From contig JAQUZG010000003.1 in the NCBI GenBank assembly GCA_028691435.1, forward strand, positions 4,637 to 68,636: a stretch of DNA of 64,000 nucleotides, read 5' to 3'. Position numbers and translations under genes: made by a program. Each line of letters begins with the position of its first letter. Position 1 is the first letter of the stretch. Source of the DNA: Candidatus Iainarchaeum sp. GTDB lineage: Archaea > Iainarchaeota > Iainarchaeia > Iainarchaeales > JAAZKV01. The notes under the pieces are model-generated. The model had not been told where the DNA came from and ran no database searches. It saw only the letters and a program-made list of their open reading frames with translations. Positions 25,443 through 34,283 of the stretch are shown here, piece by piece.

Positions 25443-26807
25443 TCATTTATTTAATTTATTTAAAATTTGTCTTGCAGGTATTAGTCCAGTTACTGCTGCG
25501 CCAACAATGTTTCCAGCAAGTCCTGCCCCGTCCCCAGCAACAAATAATCCTTTAATTTCGGTTTCAAGATTTTTATCAGTTAAAATTTTATTTGATCTAA
25601 ATTTTACTTCGGGTGAATATAAAAAAGTTGAATCTCCATCTAAACCAGGTAAAACTTTATCAAGCATTTTTATTCCTTCAAGTATATTTGTAACTATTCT
25701 ATAAGGCATGGCCATTCCAATATCTCCTGGAACAGCAGTTTTTAGTGATGGTTGAATGTGTGAGTGAGTAATTCTTTCAAGAGTACTTCGTCTACCCATT
25801 TTTAAATCTTTAAGTCTTTGAATAATTGGTTTTCCACTTCCAAGTAAGGTAGTTCCTTGTGCAATAAAATTTGCATATGCTCTTGTACTTTCAAGAGGTT
25901 TTGTTAGTTTAATTTCAGTTACAAATGCAAAATTACTGTTGTTTGAATCATGGTTTGAATTTGAATGTCCATTAACACAAACAAATCCATCATATTGTTC
26001 TATTGCTACATGTCCTCTTGGACAAGGACAAAATGTTCTAATCAAATCATCATATGTTGGAGTATACATTGTAAATACAGTTTCATAAAGTTCATCTGAA
26101 AATCTTTCAAGAATGCTACATGGAAATTCTACTCTGACTCCAACTTCAATTTTGTCATATATTTCTTTTAGTTTATATTTTTCAGCTAATTCTTGTAACC
26201 ATTTAGCATTATATCTTCCAGGTGCAAGTATTACATTTTCTGCAAAAATTTGTTCATTGTTTTTTGTAATAACTCCTTTTACAATTTGATTGTCTATAAT
26301 AATATCTTCAATTTCACAATTTCCTTTTAATTCAATATTATTTAATTTTAAATAATTAGCAAAATTTTTCATTACAATTGGTAATTTATCACTTCCAACG
26401 TGAATTGCTTTTCTAATGTATAATTGAACATTATTTTTTTGAGCTTCTGTAACTAATTCTTTTGCATGTTCTAAATTTTTTGGATAATAATTTGGTTCAA
26501 CCCCAAATTCAAGTAAAACTTTTTCACAATAATTAATTAGTTCTTGATATTCTTCTTTAGTGTATAAATGAAACATTTTTTCATGACTTAATACAGGTGT
26601 AAAGTGTAATTTTCCGTCTGAAAATGTACCTGCTCCACCAAATCCAGTCATTACTTCTGTTCTTTTTCTATCTTCAATTAAACTTCCCTTGTCAAGTAAA
26701 AGAATTTTTAATTTAGAGTTAGATTTTGCAAATTCATAAGCTGCAAAAATTCCAGCTGGGCCAGCTCCAACAATGATCACATCATACTTGTTAGTTTCAT
26801 TTCCCAT
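25443..26807 (-). CDS. FAD-dependent dehydrogenase, COG2509 type
   Basis: This 454-residue protein has the N-terminal Rossmann motif DVIIVGAGPAGIFAAYEFA, the segment VMTGFGGAGTFSDGKLHF typical of COG2509, a second dinucleotide-binding stretch (NVILAPGRYNAKWLQELA), TFCPCPRGHV, and the C-terminal GLFVAGDGAGLAGNIVGAAVTGL that closes over FAD. Family members are uncharacterised flavoproteins related to electron-transfer and geranylgeranyl-reductase-like enzymes. The CPCP pair could be redox active. It leads a likely three-gene unit with the small protein and DAHP synthase. Confidence 0.85.
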   Translation of the reverse strand: MGNETNKYDVIIVGAGPAGIFAAYEFAKSNSKLKILLLDKGSLIEDRKRTEVMTGFGGAGTFSDGKLHFTPVLSHEKMFHLYTKEEYQELINYCEKVLLEFGVEPNYYPKNLEHAKELVTEAQKNNVQLYIRKAIHVGSDKLPIVMKNFANYLKLNNIELKGNCEIEDIIIDNQIVKGVITKNNEQIFAENVILAPGRYNAKWLQELAEKYKLKEIYDKIEVGVRVEFPCSILERFSDELYETVFTMYTPTYDDLIRTFCPCPRGHVAIEQYDGFVCVNGHSNSNHDSNNSNFAFVTEIKLTKPLESTRAYANFIAQGTTLLGSGKPIIQRLKDLKMGRRSTLERITHSHIQPSLKTAVPGDIGMAMPYRIVTNILEGIKMLDKVLPGLDGDSTFLYSPEVKFRSNKILTDKNLETEIKGLFVAGDGAGLAGNIVGAAVTGLIPARQILNKLNK

Positions 26808-26864
26808 AATAATTATTTAATAAGAAAAGATTAAAAATAAGCTTTATTTTTTTGTTTTTTGATA

Positions 26865-28178
26865 TTATTTATTTTCAGTTTTTGCATCTGGAATGTCAAT
26901 CTTGGTTATTTTTTTTTCAACTGGGGTAATTGTATTTTTTCCTTTTTCAGCTAATATTACTCCAATAGTTGTAACAATATTTGTTCCAACAATTACAAGG
27001 AATACAATTGCTGTTAAATTTTCAATAAATACTTGAGTAAATGGAGTATTTTCAATAGTTAATAATCCCATACTTGCAGGTAGTGAAATTAAAACAGCTG
27101 CTGCAAGTCCTCTAGCACATAAATAAGTTAAATAATTTTCATCAGTTTTTATTTCTGGAACTAATTTACCCATTAATTTTGCAGTTATTTTTCTTCCACC
27201 AACAATTAGGATAACTATAATTAATGAAATAATAATTATATTTATATCATTTAAAAATTTTACTTGGAATAATAATCCTAAATAAACAAAGAATAGGGTT
27301 TTTATTAAAAATGATAATTGGCCTTGAAAATCTTTTATTTCTTCACTTATTATGATTATGTGCATCTTTAACATAGTAGTTATTTCTTTACTATTTCCAA
27401 GCACAATTCCAAATACTAAAACACCAATTGCTCCATTTCCTCTAAATATTGAAATTAATGAATATGTTACAAACATTATCGCAAGAGTCATTAAGTAAAT
27501 GTAATTTCTTCCTTTTAGTAAAGGAGTTATGAGTTTTAAAAATATTATACCAATAAAAAATCCAACTACTCCGGCTATACAAAAATTAGTTAAAATATTT
27601 GAAATTACTATTATGATGTCTGCTGATCCCGAAATGTAAATTTGGCCAATTGCAACTGCTAATATAACACAGAATGCATCAGTTAGGGCAGATTCTAAAC
27701 TTAATAATGTCTTTGTTTTTTCATTAGCTGATGTATTAACTACTAATGTTAAAATTATTGCTGAACTAGTTCCACCAAGTACACATGCTATAAATAAACC
27801 CACTAATGGGTCAATTGTATATACTCCAAAAAAGTTGAATACAAAAAATAAAATAAAAATTGATGTAAGTACAAAAAATAAATTTGTTATTGTGAATATT
27901 AATGAATTTCCAAGACCTTTTAATGTATCAAAAAATTTTAGATTAAGTCCGCCATCAAACAATAACATCATTAATGCTAGACTTGCAAAATAAGGTAATA
28001 TTCCTTGAAATAGAATCAATGATTCGCTATCAACAAACCCTAAAATTGGGCCAAGTAATAAACCTACACTAAGTAAAATTAATAAATCAGGAATTTTTGT
28101 TTTTTTGAAAAAGATTAAACCTAAATAACCAATAAAGATTATGCCTGCTACAATTAAAAAAACAAATTCTGGATTCAT
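26865..28178 (-). CDS. Cation/proton antiporter, CPA family
   Basis: This 437-residue protein has about 12 hydrophobic helices. The N-terminal pattern KIPDLLILLSVGLLLGPILGFVD and the region SLESALTDAFCVILAVAIG with an acidic pair are typical of monovalent cation/proton antiporters (Na+/H+ exchanger superfamily). There is no C-terminal RCK/TrkA domain, only a short charged tail. It exchanges Na+ or K+ for H+. It stands alone on the minus strand. Confidence 0.85.
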   Translation of the reverse strand: MNPEFVFLIVAGIIFIGYLGLIFFKKTKIPDLLILLSVGLLLGPILGFVDSESLILFQGILPYFASLALMMLLFDGGLNLKFFDTLKGLGNSLIFTITNLFFVLTSIFILFFVFNFFGVYTIDPLVGLFIACVLGGTSSAIILTLVVNTSANEKTKTLLSLESALTDAFCVILAVAIGQIYISGSADIIIVISNILTNFCIAGVVGFFIGIIFLKLITPLLKGRNYIYLMTLAIMFVTYSLISIFRGNGAIGVLVFGIVLGNSKEITTMLKMHIIIISEEIKDFQGQLSFLIKTLFFVYLGLLFQVKFLNDINIIIISLIIVILIVGGRKITAKLMGKLVPEIKTDENYLTYLCARGLAAAVLISLPASMGLLTIENTPFTQVFIENLTAIVFLVIVGTNIVTTIGVILAEKGKNTITPVEKKITKIDIPDAKTENK

Positions 28179-28289
28179 AAAAAATAAATATGTTAAAAGT
28201 ATTTAAATCTAACCAATATTCAATAAATTTTAATTTTCTTAAATTTTTGATTTTTAAAATAATTTTTAAAGAGTGATATGCCTTGTAGA

Positions 28290-28937
28290 TTATTTAAATA
28301 TTTTTTTACTATTTCTTATTTTTTGATTATATTCCCATTTTTTCTTTTTTTCAGTTTCAATATTGATGTATTTTAACCAATTTATTTTGAAAAATAAAAT
28401 AATAACTATTACACTAAGTAATTCAAGACCTATTGTGAAATACTCATTTTGTTCAGGAAGTAAAGGTAATAACCATGATAAAGTGTGGGTGACAATTAAG
28501 ATCATGATGGTGTAATTTATTAATCGTCCAATAAAAAATCCTGCTAATGCTGGTTTTATGTCAGTTTTTATTGAACCAAGTGCAATAAACAACGCATTTG
28601 ATGGAAGCGGGCTTAATGAAAAGAAGAAAGTAAACCAAAATTTTTCATTATTTTTTCCTTCTAGTTTTTCTTTTAAAACATCTAATTCTTTTTTCTTTTC
28701 TTCACTGTGTATTTTTTTAGAAAACAAGCCTGATAATTTTGCTAATGCGTATCGCCCAGCAGTTGATGCTGTTACTCCAATAATTGCTAGAACAATTAAA
28801 TTCTGTTCAAAATTTATGTATAAGTATGATAATGTTGCCCATGTGGGGGGAGCAAATGCTGGAACAAGATTAATTAGAAAAATAATTAACCATTCAAAAG
28901 CATAAAGAATTATTTGTTCAATTAATTGAATTATCAT
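28290..28937 (-). CDS. Membrane protein of the DedA/VTT-like superfamily
   Basis: This 215-residue protein has four to five hydrophobic helices and the order PAFAPPTWATLSYLYI, then GVTASTAGRYALAKLSG and FFFSLSPLPSNALFIALGS before another helix pair. The F/G-xxx-G-R and P-rich re-entrant segments are like those of DedA/SNARE-associated proteins, implicated in lipid scrambling and membrane homeostasis. The middle carries a charged stretch of about 30 residues. The C-terminus is basic. The assignment is by pattern and not firm. Confidence 0.65.
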   Translation of the reverse strand: MIIQLIEQIILYAFEWLIIFLINLVPAFAPPTWATLSYLYINFEQNLIVLAIIGVTASTAGRYALAKLSGLFSKKIHSEEKKKELDVLKEKLEGKNNEKFWFTFFFSLSPLPSNALFIALGSIKTDIKPALAGFFIGRLINYTIMILIVTHTLSWLLPLLPEQNEYFTIGLELLSVIVIILFFKINWLKYINIETEKKKKWEYNQKIRNSKKIFK

Positions 28938-28988
28938 AAATATTCATTTTAATTTAATATTAAAAATCCTTCTATTTAATTTATTCAT

Positions 28989-29657
28989 ATGAAAAACAAT
29001 TTAAGACAAAATATAATTCTAAAAAATATTGTTTTACTTGATGAAATAAATAAATCAAAAAAAGTTAAACTGATTAGTGAAAAAGAATTGATGAATATAA
29101 TGAAAAAACAAAATCAAAATAATTTAACAAGTAAAAATGATTTGCCAAATAAATCTACTTTGTCAAATGACTCTGATTTAAATTTTGATTTAAAACTTGA
29201 AATTGCATCTGGAAATAAACCAAAACCAGGATTTATTCATTTTGATGTTAGAAAAAATATTGGTGCTGATGTTTTGGGGGATGTAAGAAATTTACCATTT
29301 AAAGATAATACATTTAGTGAAATTTATTCTAGATTTTTACTTGAACATTTATCAAGAAAAGATGCTATTAAATCACTTTCAGAAATTTATCGAGTTTTAA
29401 AAAACAATGGAACTTTTGAAATAATTGTTCCAGATTTAAAGTACTTTTGTAAATTGTTTATTAGTGAAAAAGGACAACTAAAAGAATGGGCATTGAATAA
29501 AATGTATGGATTTGAAAATTATGATGAAGACCATCACTTTTTTGGATATGATGAAGAAATATTAACTGAATTTTTAAAATATGTAAAATTTACTTATATA
29601 AAAAAGATTGATGATGAAGAACAATATTTACATTTAATAGTTAAGAAAGTCGAGTAA
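28989..29657 (+). CDS. Class I SAM-dependent methyltransferase, type 11
   Basis: This 222-residue protein has an N-terminal 60-residue charged extension, then a methyltransferase core: LKLEIASGNKPKPGFIHFDVR (degenerate motif I), DVLGDVRNLPFKDNTFSEIYSRFLLEHL (motif IV region), and LSEIYRVLKNNGTFEIIVPDL (motif VI). This pattern is that of short type 11 enzymes often found in cell-envelope glycan loci, where they methylate sugars. The substrate is not evident here. It is divergent from the DedA-like gene. Confidence 0.8.
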   Translation: MKNNLRQNIILKNIVLLDEINKSKKVKLISEKELMNIMKKQNQNNLTSKNDLPNKSTLSNDSDLNFDLKLEIASGNKPKPGFIHFDVRKNIGADVLGDVRNLPFKDNTFSEIYSRFLLEHLSRKDAIKSLSEIYRVLKNNGTFEIIVPDLKYFCKLFISEKGQLKEWALNKMYGFENYDEDHHFFGYDEEILTEFLKYVKFTYIKKIDDEEQYLHLIVKKVE

Positions 29658-29785
29658 CAAAACTAATCAAATAATTTGTTTTATAATTATTTGCTTTATT
29701 AATTTTATTTAATTGGTTTATTTGCATTAGCTGATTTATTTGTTTAATGTATTAAACCTAATAAATATTTAAGGTGGGGAAAATA

Positions 29786-30385
29786 ATGAAAAATTTAAGT
29801 AAATTAATTTTTGGAGTATTTGTAATATCACTGTTTTTGGTTTTTTTTGGATGTGTTAATCAACAACCAATAGGGGATAAAAATTTAGTTGATTTAAACA
29901 GTAGTTCTGTTGATAATAATTTAACTGTTGATAAAAATTCTTCAACTTATTCTAATCTTGAATCTTTATTTAGAGCAAAAACTGGGAATACAGTGACTGT
30001 TCATTATGTTGGATCTTATGAAAATGGCACTATTTTTGATTCAAGTGTAGATAGAAATCAACCAATTACTTTTGTTGTTGGTAGTGGACAAATGATAGAA
30101 GGTTTTGATGAAGCAGTAGTTGGAATGAAAGTTGGAGATAAAAAAACAGTTATTATTCCGCCTGAAAAAGCTTATGGTGTTGAATCAACTAATGTTTATT
30201 ATGTGGATTCTAATATGTTTGATACAAATAAACTTGATGTTGGTATGATATTTAGAGAATCAATTAATGGTTATATAATCAAAGTTGTTGAAGTTGTTAA
30301 TGATAGAAATGTTGGTGTAACAGTTAATAATTCAAAAGCTGGTCAAACATTAATATTTGATATTGAAATGTTAAATATAAAATAA
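29786..30385 (+). CDS. FKBP-type peptidyl-prolyl isomerase, predicted lipoprotein
   Basis: Start chosen at ATG 29786, eight bases after GGTGGGG; the in-frame GTG at 29774 is within the binding site. The 199-residue protein has a signal peptide ending in a lipobox (FLVFFGC, Cys about 23), a Ser/Asn/Asp-rich linker, and from about residue 65 a short archaeal FKBP domain: VTVHYVGSYENGTIFDSSVDRNQPI, GSGQMIEGFDEAVVGMKVGDKKTVIIPPEKAYG, then an insert-in-flap part. It would fold proteins at the outer face of the membrane. A cytosolic paralogue follows 66 bases downstream. Confidence 0.9.
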   Translation: MKNLSKLIFGVFVISLFLVFFGCVNQQPIGDKNLVDLNSSSVDNNLTVDKNSSTYSNLESLFRAKTGNTVTVHYVGSYENGTIFDSSVDRNQPITFVVGSGQMIEGFDEAVVGMKVGDKKTVIIPPEKAYGVESTNVYYVDSNMFDTNKLDVGMIFRESINGYIIKVVEVVNDRNVGVTVNNSKAGQTLIFDIEMLNIK

Positions 30386-30397
30386 AATTAATATTTG

Positions 30398-30420
30398 ATA
30401 AAGACTTAATTAGTCTTTAT
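30398..30420 (+). terminator. Hairpin plus T-tract between the two FKBP genes
   Basis: ATAAAGACT (30398-30406) pairs with AGTCTTTAT (30412-30420), loop TAATT, followed by TTTATTTTTTAATTTTTT. This is a complete intrinsic-style terminator and would separate the two isomerase genes or attenuate read-through. Confidence 0.6.
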
Positions 30421-30451
30421 TTTATTTTTTAATTTTTTAGGGGGAATTTAA

Positions 30452-30874
30452 ATGAGTAAGAAAGTAGATAGAGATGATGTTGTATCTGTACATTATACTG
30501 GTAAGTTTGAGGATGGAAAAAAGTTTGATTCAAGTCTTGATAGAAACCAACCACTTGAATTTGTTGTTGGAGCAGGTCAAATGATTAAAGGTTTTGATGA
30601 AGCAGTAGTTGGAATGAAAGTTGGAGAAAAGAAAACAGTAAAAATTCCTGCTGAAAAAGCGTATGGAGTAAGGAATGAAAATGCAATTTTAAAAATAACA
30701 AAAGAAACTTTTCCAGATTTTGATAAATTAAAAGTTGGTATGGAATTAATGTCTTCTAATGGAGCATCTGGAAGAATAATTGAAATTTCTAATGGTGTTG
30801 CAACTGCTGATTTTAATCATTTTTTAGCAGGAAAAACACTAGTTTTTGATATTGAAATGTTAAAAATAGAATAA
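30452..30874 (+). CDS. FKBP-type peptidyl-prolyl isomerase, cytosolic short form
   Basis: This 140-residue protein is the archaeal short FKBP: VVSVHYTGKFEDGKKFDSSLDRNQPLEF, GAGQMIKGFDEAVVGMKVGEKKTVKIPAEKAYG, an insert-in-flap domain (about residues 78-120) and FDIEMLKIE at the end. No signal peptide is present. GGGGGAA lies six bases before the ATG. It shares most of its core with the lipoprotein paralogue upstream, so the pair arose by duplication and one copy gained an export signal. Confidence 0.93.
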   Translation: MSKKVDRDDVVSVHYTGKFEDGKKFDSSLDRNQPLEFVVGAGQMIKGFDEAVVGMKVGEKKTVKIPAEKAYGVRNENAILKITKETFPDFDKLKVGMELMSSNGASGRIIEISNGVATADFNHFLAGKTLVFDIEMLKIE

Positions 30875-30910
30875 TTTTCTATTTTTATAATTAGCTATCT
30901 AATTTAATTT

Positions 30911-31693
30911 TTATTTATTTTTAATTCCCATTTGGAAAAAAATATCTTCTTCTAAATCTTTTTCTTTATCCAGTTTTGTTTTTTTAAGATCTCTAATTAT
31001 TTCTTTTGTATTTTGTTTTAATTCAGATTTTGTTTTATATATTTCATTATTTTTTTTAATAACTGTTAATTTTGATTCAATATCAATTATTGATTTCTTA
31101 ATATTTGAATTTAATTTATTATAATTCTCTTCATTAAGTTTTCGTTTTAAATATTTTTCTTGAGCTATTTTTGATTCGTTAATCTTTTTTGCTTTTTCTT
31201 TTAATAATTTAATTGCATTATCTAACTCGTTTTTTGGTAAATAATTTAATTTTTCTATTTCTTTATTTAATTTAAATTCATTATTTTTTAATTTTAATTC
31301 ACTTTCAATTTCTATTAATTCCTTGTTAGCTTCATTTGAAATCTCGGAATATGTTTTTTCATCAATTTGCCTCTTTAAAAATTTACTCTCACTAATTTTT
31401 AACTTTTCATCAATTTCTCTTTTTTTATCACTCAATGACATACTATCTAAATTAACTAATTTAGTTAAATTTTGTTTTTTATTTTCTGATTTATTATTTA
31501 CTAAATCAACTTTATTTATTATTATAATTGTTATAATTAAAATTATAAAAATAAAAATTGGAATTAAATTAAATAATAAATTTTCACTAGATTCAGTAGT
31601 AAAAAATATTTTTATTAATCCAAAAGTTATTACAGGTAATAAGAAAGCAAGAATAATTAGGATAGTTGATGTTTTTCTTTTATTAAAATTCAT
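30911..31693 (-). CDS. Membrane-anchored coiled-coil protein
   Basis: This 260-residue protein starts with two hydrophobic helices (STILIILAFLLPVITFGLI and LLFNLIPIFIFIILIITIIII) and then about 200 residues rich in Lys, Glu, Asn and Leu with heptad character. Two imperfect repeats are visible, each with a K/R-rich E(K/N)xYxK/S pattern: ESKFLKRQIDEKTYSEISNE and AQEKYLKRKLNEENYNKL. The tail is predicted to be cytoplasmic. The function is unknown; the design suggests a scaffold at the membrane. Confidence 0.7.
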   Translation of the reverse strand: MNFNKRKTSTILIILAFLLPVITFGLIKIFFTTESSENLLFNLIPIFIFIILIITIIIINKVDLVNNKSENKKQNLTKLVNLDSMSLSDKKREIDEKLKISESKFLKRQIDEKTYSEISNEANKELIEIESELKLKNNEFKLNKEIEKLNYLPKNELDNAIKLLKEKAKKINESKIAQEKYLKRKLNEENYNKLNSNIKKSIIDIESKLTVIKKNNEIYKTKSELKQNTKEIIRDLKKTKLDKEKDLEEDIFFQMGIKNK

Positions 31694-31797
31694 ATTAAAC
31701 TAACGATTTTGCTAAATAAAAATATTGCTGTGACTCAATTTCTATAAAATTGTAACCTAAAGCACAAATTTATTAATTTCAAATTTTAATGATTATT

Positions 31798-32574
31798 ATG
31801 CAAAAAATTTTATTTGATCAAAAAGGACAAAATACAATTGAATATTTATTGCTAATCTCTGCACTTCTTGTGCTTGGTGTCACTTTTGCAGTTTTATTAA
31901 CTGATCAAAATCTTGATTTGATGAAATTATTTAATGCATCTAATAATTCTAAAAATGATGCACTTGTTATTTTGGATAATGCTGTTGATTATGATGAAAA
32001 TGGGTATTTTTATTTATCTAATAATACTAATGAAACTTTAATTTTAACAAAAATTTCAACTTTTGATTTTAATTGGAGTTTAAAACCTAGTGAAAAAGTG
32101 ACTGTTAAAGCAAATGGTTTAAATTGTGGATGTAAACAAATTGAAAAAAGAAATTGTGACTTAGAAGTAATTTATACAAAATCAAATGGTTTAGAATTTG
32201 TTCAAACAATTAATTTTGTTGCAAATTGTGTTGAAGAATTAAATGTTGCTAATTATATTGATAATAATTTTTCTAATTTATCTAATTTTGATTCAAATTC
32301 CCCTTTGATTGAAATCATTTCTACAGAAATTGTTAATTTAAATGATTTGAAAATCACTTTTGTTACATTTGATAATAATGATATTGCTAAATTTTATTCA
32401 AGAATAAATTATGAAGGTTATGAAGAAATAGCTCCTGAAATTGTAGATGTTGATGAAAATAAATATTCTTTTACATTTGTTTCAATTCCAAATGGAATAA
32501 ATAAATATTTTATAAAAGTACAGGATTATGCAAGTAATTATTCAATAGATAGTAATTATTTTGAAAAAGAATAA
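31798..32574 (+). CDS. Class III signal peptide (pilin-like) surface protein
   Basis: The start is the second Met, after ATGATT (MQKILFDQKGQNTIEYLLL). The N-terminus matches the class III signal peptide: a short basic part, cleavage after KG, then QNTIEYLLLISALLVLGVTFAVLL as the assembly helix. Prepilin peptidase FlaK/EppA-type enzymes cut such proteins, which assemble into archaella, pili or related filaments. The remaining 220 residues are acidic and Asn-rich with Cys pairs (NCGCKQIEKRNC). No pilus assembly ATPase is in the window. Confidence 0.85.
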   Translation: MQKILFDQKGQNTIEYLLLISALLVLGVTFAVLLTDQNLDLMKLFNASNNSKNDALVILDNAVDYDENGYFYLSNNTNETLILTKISTFDFNWSLKPSEKVTVKANGLNCGCKQIEKRNCDLEVIYTKSNGLEFVQTINFVANCVEELNVANYIDNNFSNLSNFDSNSPLIEIISTEIVNLNDLKITFVTFDNNDIAKFYSRINYEGYEEIAPEIVDVDENKYSFTFVSIPNGINKYFIKVQDYASNYSIDSNYFEKE

Positions 32575-32685
32575 GCTATTACTCATAGTTGATGTTATAT
32601 AATTTAATATAAAAAAATAATAATAAAAAGAATAATTTATTAATTAGAAAATTATTATTTTTATATTAAATAATGTGGGATGTTT

Positions 32686-33612
32686 ATGGATATTGTTAAA
32701 AAAACTGTACAAGATATAAAATCATTAAAAATTCAAGGTGCTTCAAATGTACGAAAAAAAGCTGTTGATGCACTAATGAAAGCATCAACTAATAGTAAAT
32801 TAAATAATCCTTTAGAATTTAGAAAAGAATTTTTAACTAATTCAGAATTATTGTTTTATGCTAGGCCAACTGAACCAGAACTTAGAACAGCAATTAGAAT
32901 ATTTAAAAAAAGTATTGCTCAAAAAGACTTGACAGTTAAACAAATGAAAGAAAAATTACAAAAAACAGATTATGATTATGAAGCTTCACGAAAAAAAGCA
33001 AAAGAATTAATTGTAATGCATGGAGCTAAATTAATTCCAAAAAATTCAACTATTTTAACAATTTGTCATTCTTCAACAGTTGTTGATATTTTAATTAAGG
33101 CAAAGAAAAATATTAAACAAGTTTATTGTCTTGAAACTAGACCACTTTACCAAGGAAGAATTACAGCAAAAGAATTAAGTGATGCCGGATTAAATGTAAC
33201 TTTGTTAGTTGATAATGCTGCAAGTACAGTTTTAAAAAAGTGTGATTTCTTTTTTTCTGGAGCTGATGCAATACTAGCTGATGGAGATGTAATTAATAAA
33301 ATTGGAACTAATCAAATAAGTTATGCATGTAAACGATATGATACAAAGCATTATGTTTGTGCTTCAACTCATAAATTTGAAGCAGTAACTTTTTTTGGAG
33401 AACAAGAACCAATTGAACAAAGGGCTGTAAAAGAAATATTTGAAAAAAAAGCAAAATTTTCTATTCTTAATCCAGCTTTTGATCGAACGGATTCTTCAAC
33501 AATTGAAGGAATAATTACTGAAAAAGGAGTTTTTGGTCCAAAACAATTAGCCTCAATACTCTATGCTGAATTAAACTTAGCAAGTTATGAAAGTGAATTT
33601 TTAAAACTTTAA
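32686..33612 (+). CDS. e2b2: Ribose-1,5-bisphosphate isomerase
   Basis: Start at ATG 32686, behind GTGGGATG. The 308-residue protein is of the eIF2B-alpha-related isomerase family and has TICHSSTVVDIL with the catalytic Cys, ETRPLYQGRITAKELSDAGLNVTLLVDNAAS, FFSGADAILADGDVINKIGTNQI with the catalytic Asp, and a long helical N-terminus. It converts ribose-1,5-bisphosphate to ribulose-1,5-bisphosphate in the archaeal NMP pathway. The enzyme for the step before, AMP phosphorylase, is encoded about 1.9 kb downstream on the same strand. No Rubisco gene is in the window. Confidence 0.92.
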   Translation: MDIVKKTVQDIKSLKIQGASNVRKKAVDALMKASTNSKLNNPLEFRKEFLTNSELLFYARPTEPELRTAIRIFKKSIAQKDLTVKQMKEKLQKTDYDYEASRKKAKELIVMHGAKLIPKNSTILTICHSSTVVDILIKAKKNIKQVYCLETRPLYQGRITAKELSDAGLNVTLLVDNAASTVLKKCDFFFSGADAILADGDVINKIGTNQISYACKRYDTKHYVCASTHKFEAVTFFGEQEPIEQRAVKEIFEKKAKFSILNPAFDRTDSSTIEGIITEKGVFGPKQLASILYAELNLASYESEFLKL

Positions 33613-33689
33613 AGTTTACTTTTTTTGGATTAAAAAAATAAAAAAAGACTAACTTTTGAAAAGGAATTAATTTAAATTGACTAAATTAA

Positions 33690-34262
33690 TTACCTTCCAG
33701 GCCTTCTTGATTGTAATCCAGGTCTTTTCCTTGGATTAATTATTTCTGGGCGTCTTATTACTTGGCCACTTTTTCTCATTGGACCTCGTAACACTAATCT
33801 TGGTTGTCTTGTAACTACTTGTTGTCCAGTCTTTGGTTTTAATCCTTTACTTGTTGAAGTATTTGGTTGTTGTAAAACAACTGGTCTTTTTGGACTTGTT
33901 GGTTTTCTACCATTTTGAATTTGATATCCTGTAACTACTTTATGTCTAGTAAACGGTTGTCTAATTGGTAATTGACTTGGATGAATTGACTGACTAGTTT
34001 CTTGTGAGTTATTTATTTCTTGGGCATTTTTTTGAAGTCTTGCTCTTTTTTTTCGAGCTATATTCTTTAATTCTAATTCACGAGCTAATTTTGCAAGTCT
34101 ATCTTGTTCAGCTTTAATTTCCTCAGGAGTTAATTCTTGTTTTGCTGGTTTAGGTTTTGGCTTAGGAGTTGGGGCGAGTCCATTTTTTTGCTGGTTTGCT
34201 AAAATCCTTTGTTGATTTGAAATTTTCCGTTGTATTTTTTTTAATCGTTTAACTTTTCTCAT
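33690..34262 (-). CDS. Pro/Arg/Gln-rich basic low-complexity protein
   Basis: The start is the ATG of MRKVKRLKKIQRK, with GAATGATT just before it. The 190-residue protein is very basic. It has KPKPKPAKQELTPEE near residue 37, a helical segment (EEIKAEQDRLAKLARELELKNIARKKRARLQ), and a C-terminal Arg/Pro-rich tail of RPxxxRxP units. No known domain is seen. The tail is suited to binding nucleic acid or ribosomes, but this is inference. It lies 15 bases downstream of tyrS on the same strand. Confidence 0.65.
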   Translation of the reverse strand: MRKVKRLKKIQRKISNQQRILANQQKNGLAPTPKPKPKPAKQELTPEEIKAEQDRLAKLARELELKNIARKKRARLQKNAQEINNSQETSQSIHPSQLPIRQPFTRHKVVTGYQIQNGRKPTSPKRPVVLQQPNTSTSKGLKPKTGQQVVTRQPRLVLRGPMRKSGQVIRRPEIINPRKRPGLQSRRPGR

Positions 34263-34283
34263 AATCATTCACTTAATTAATTA

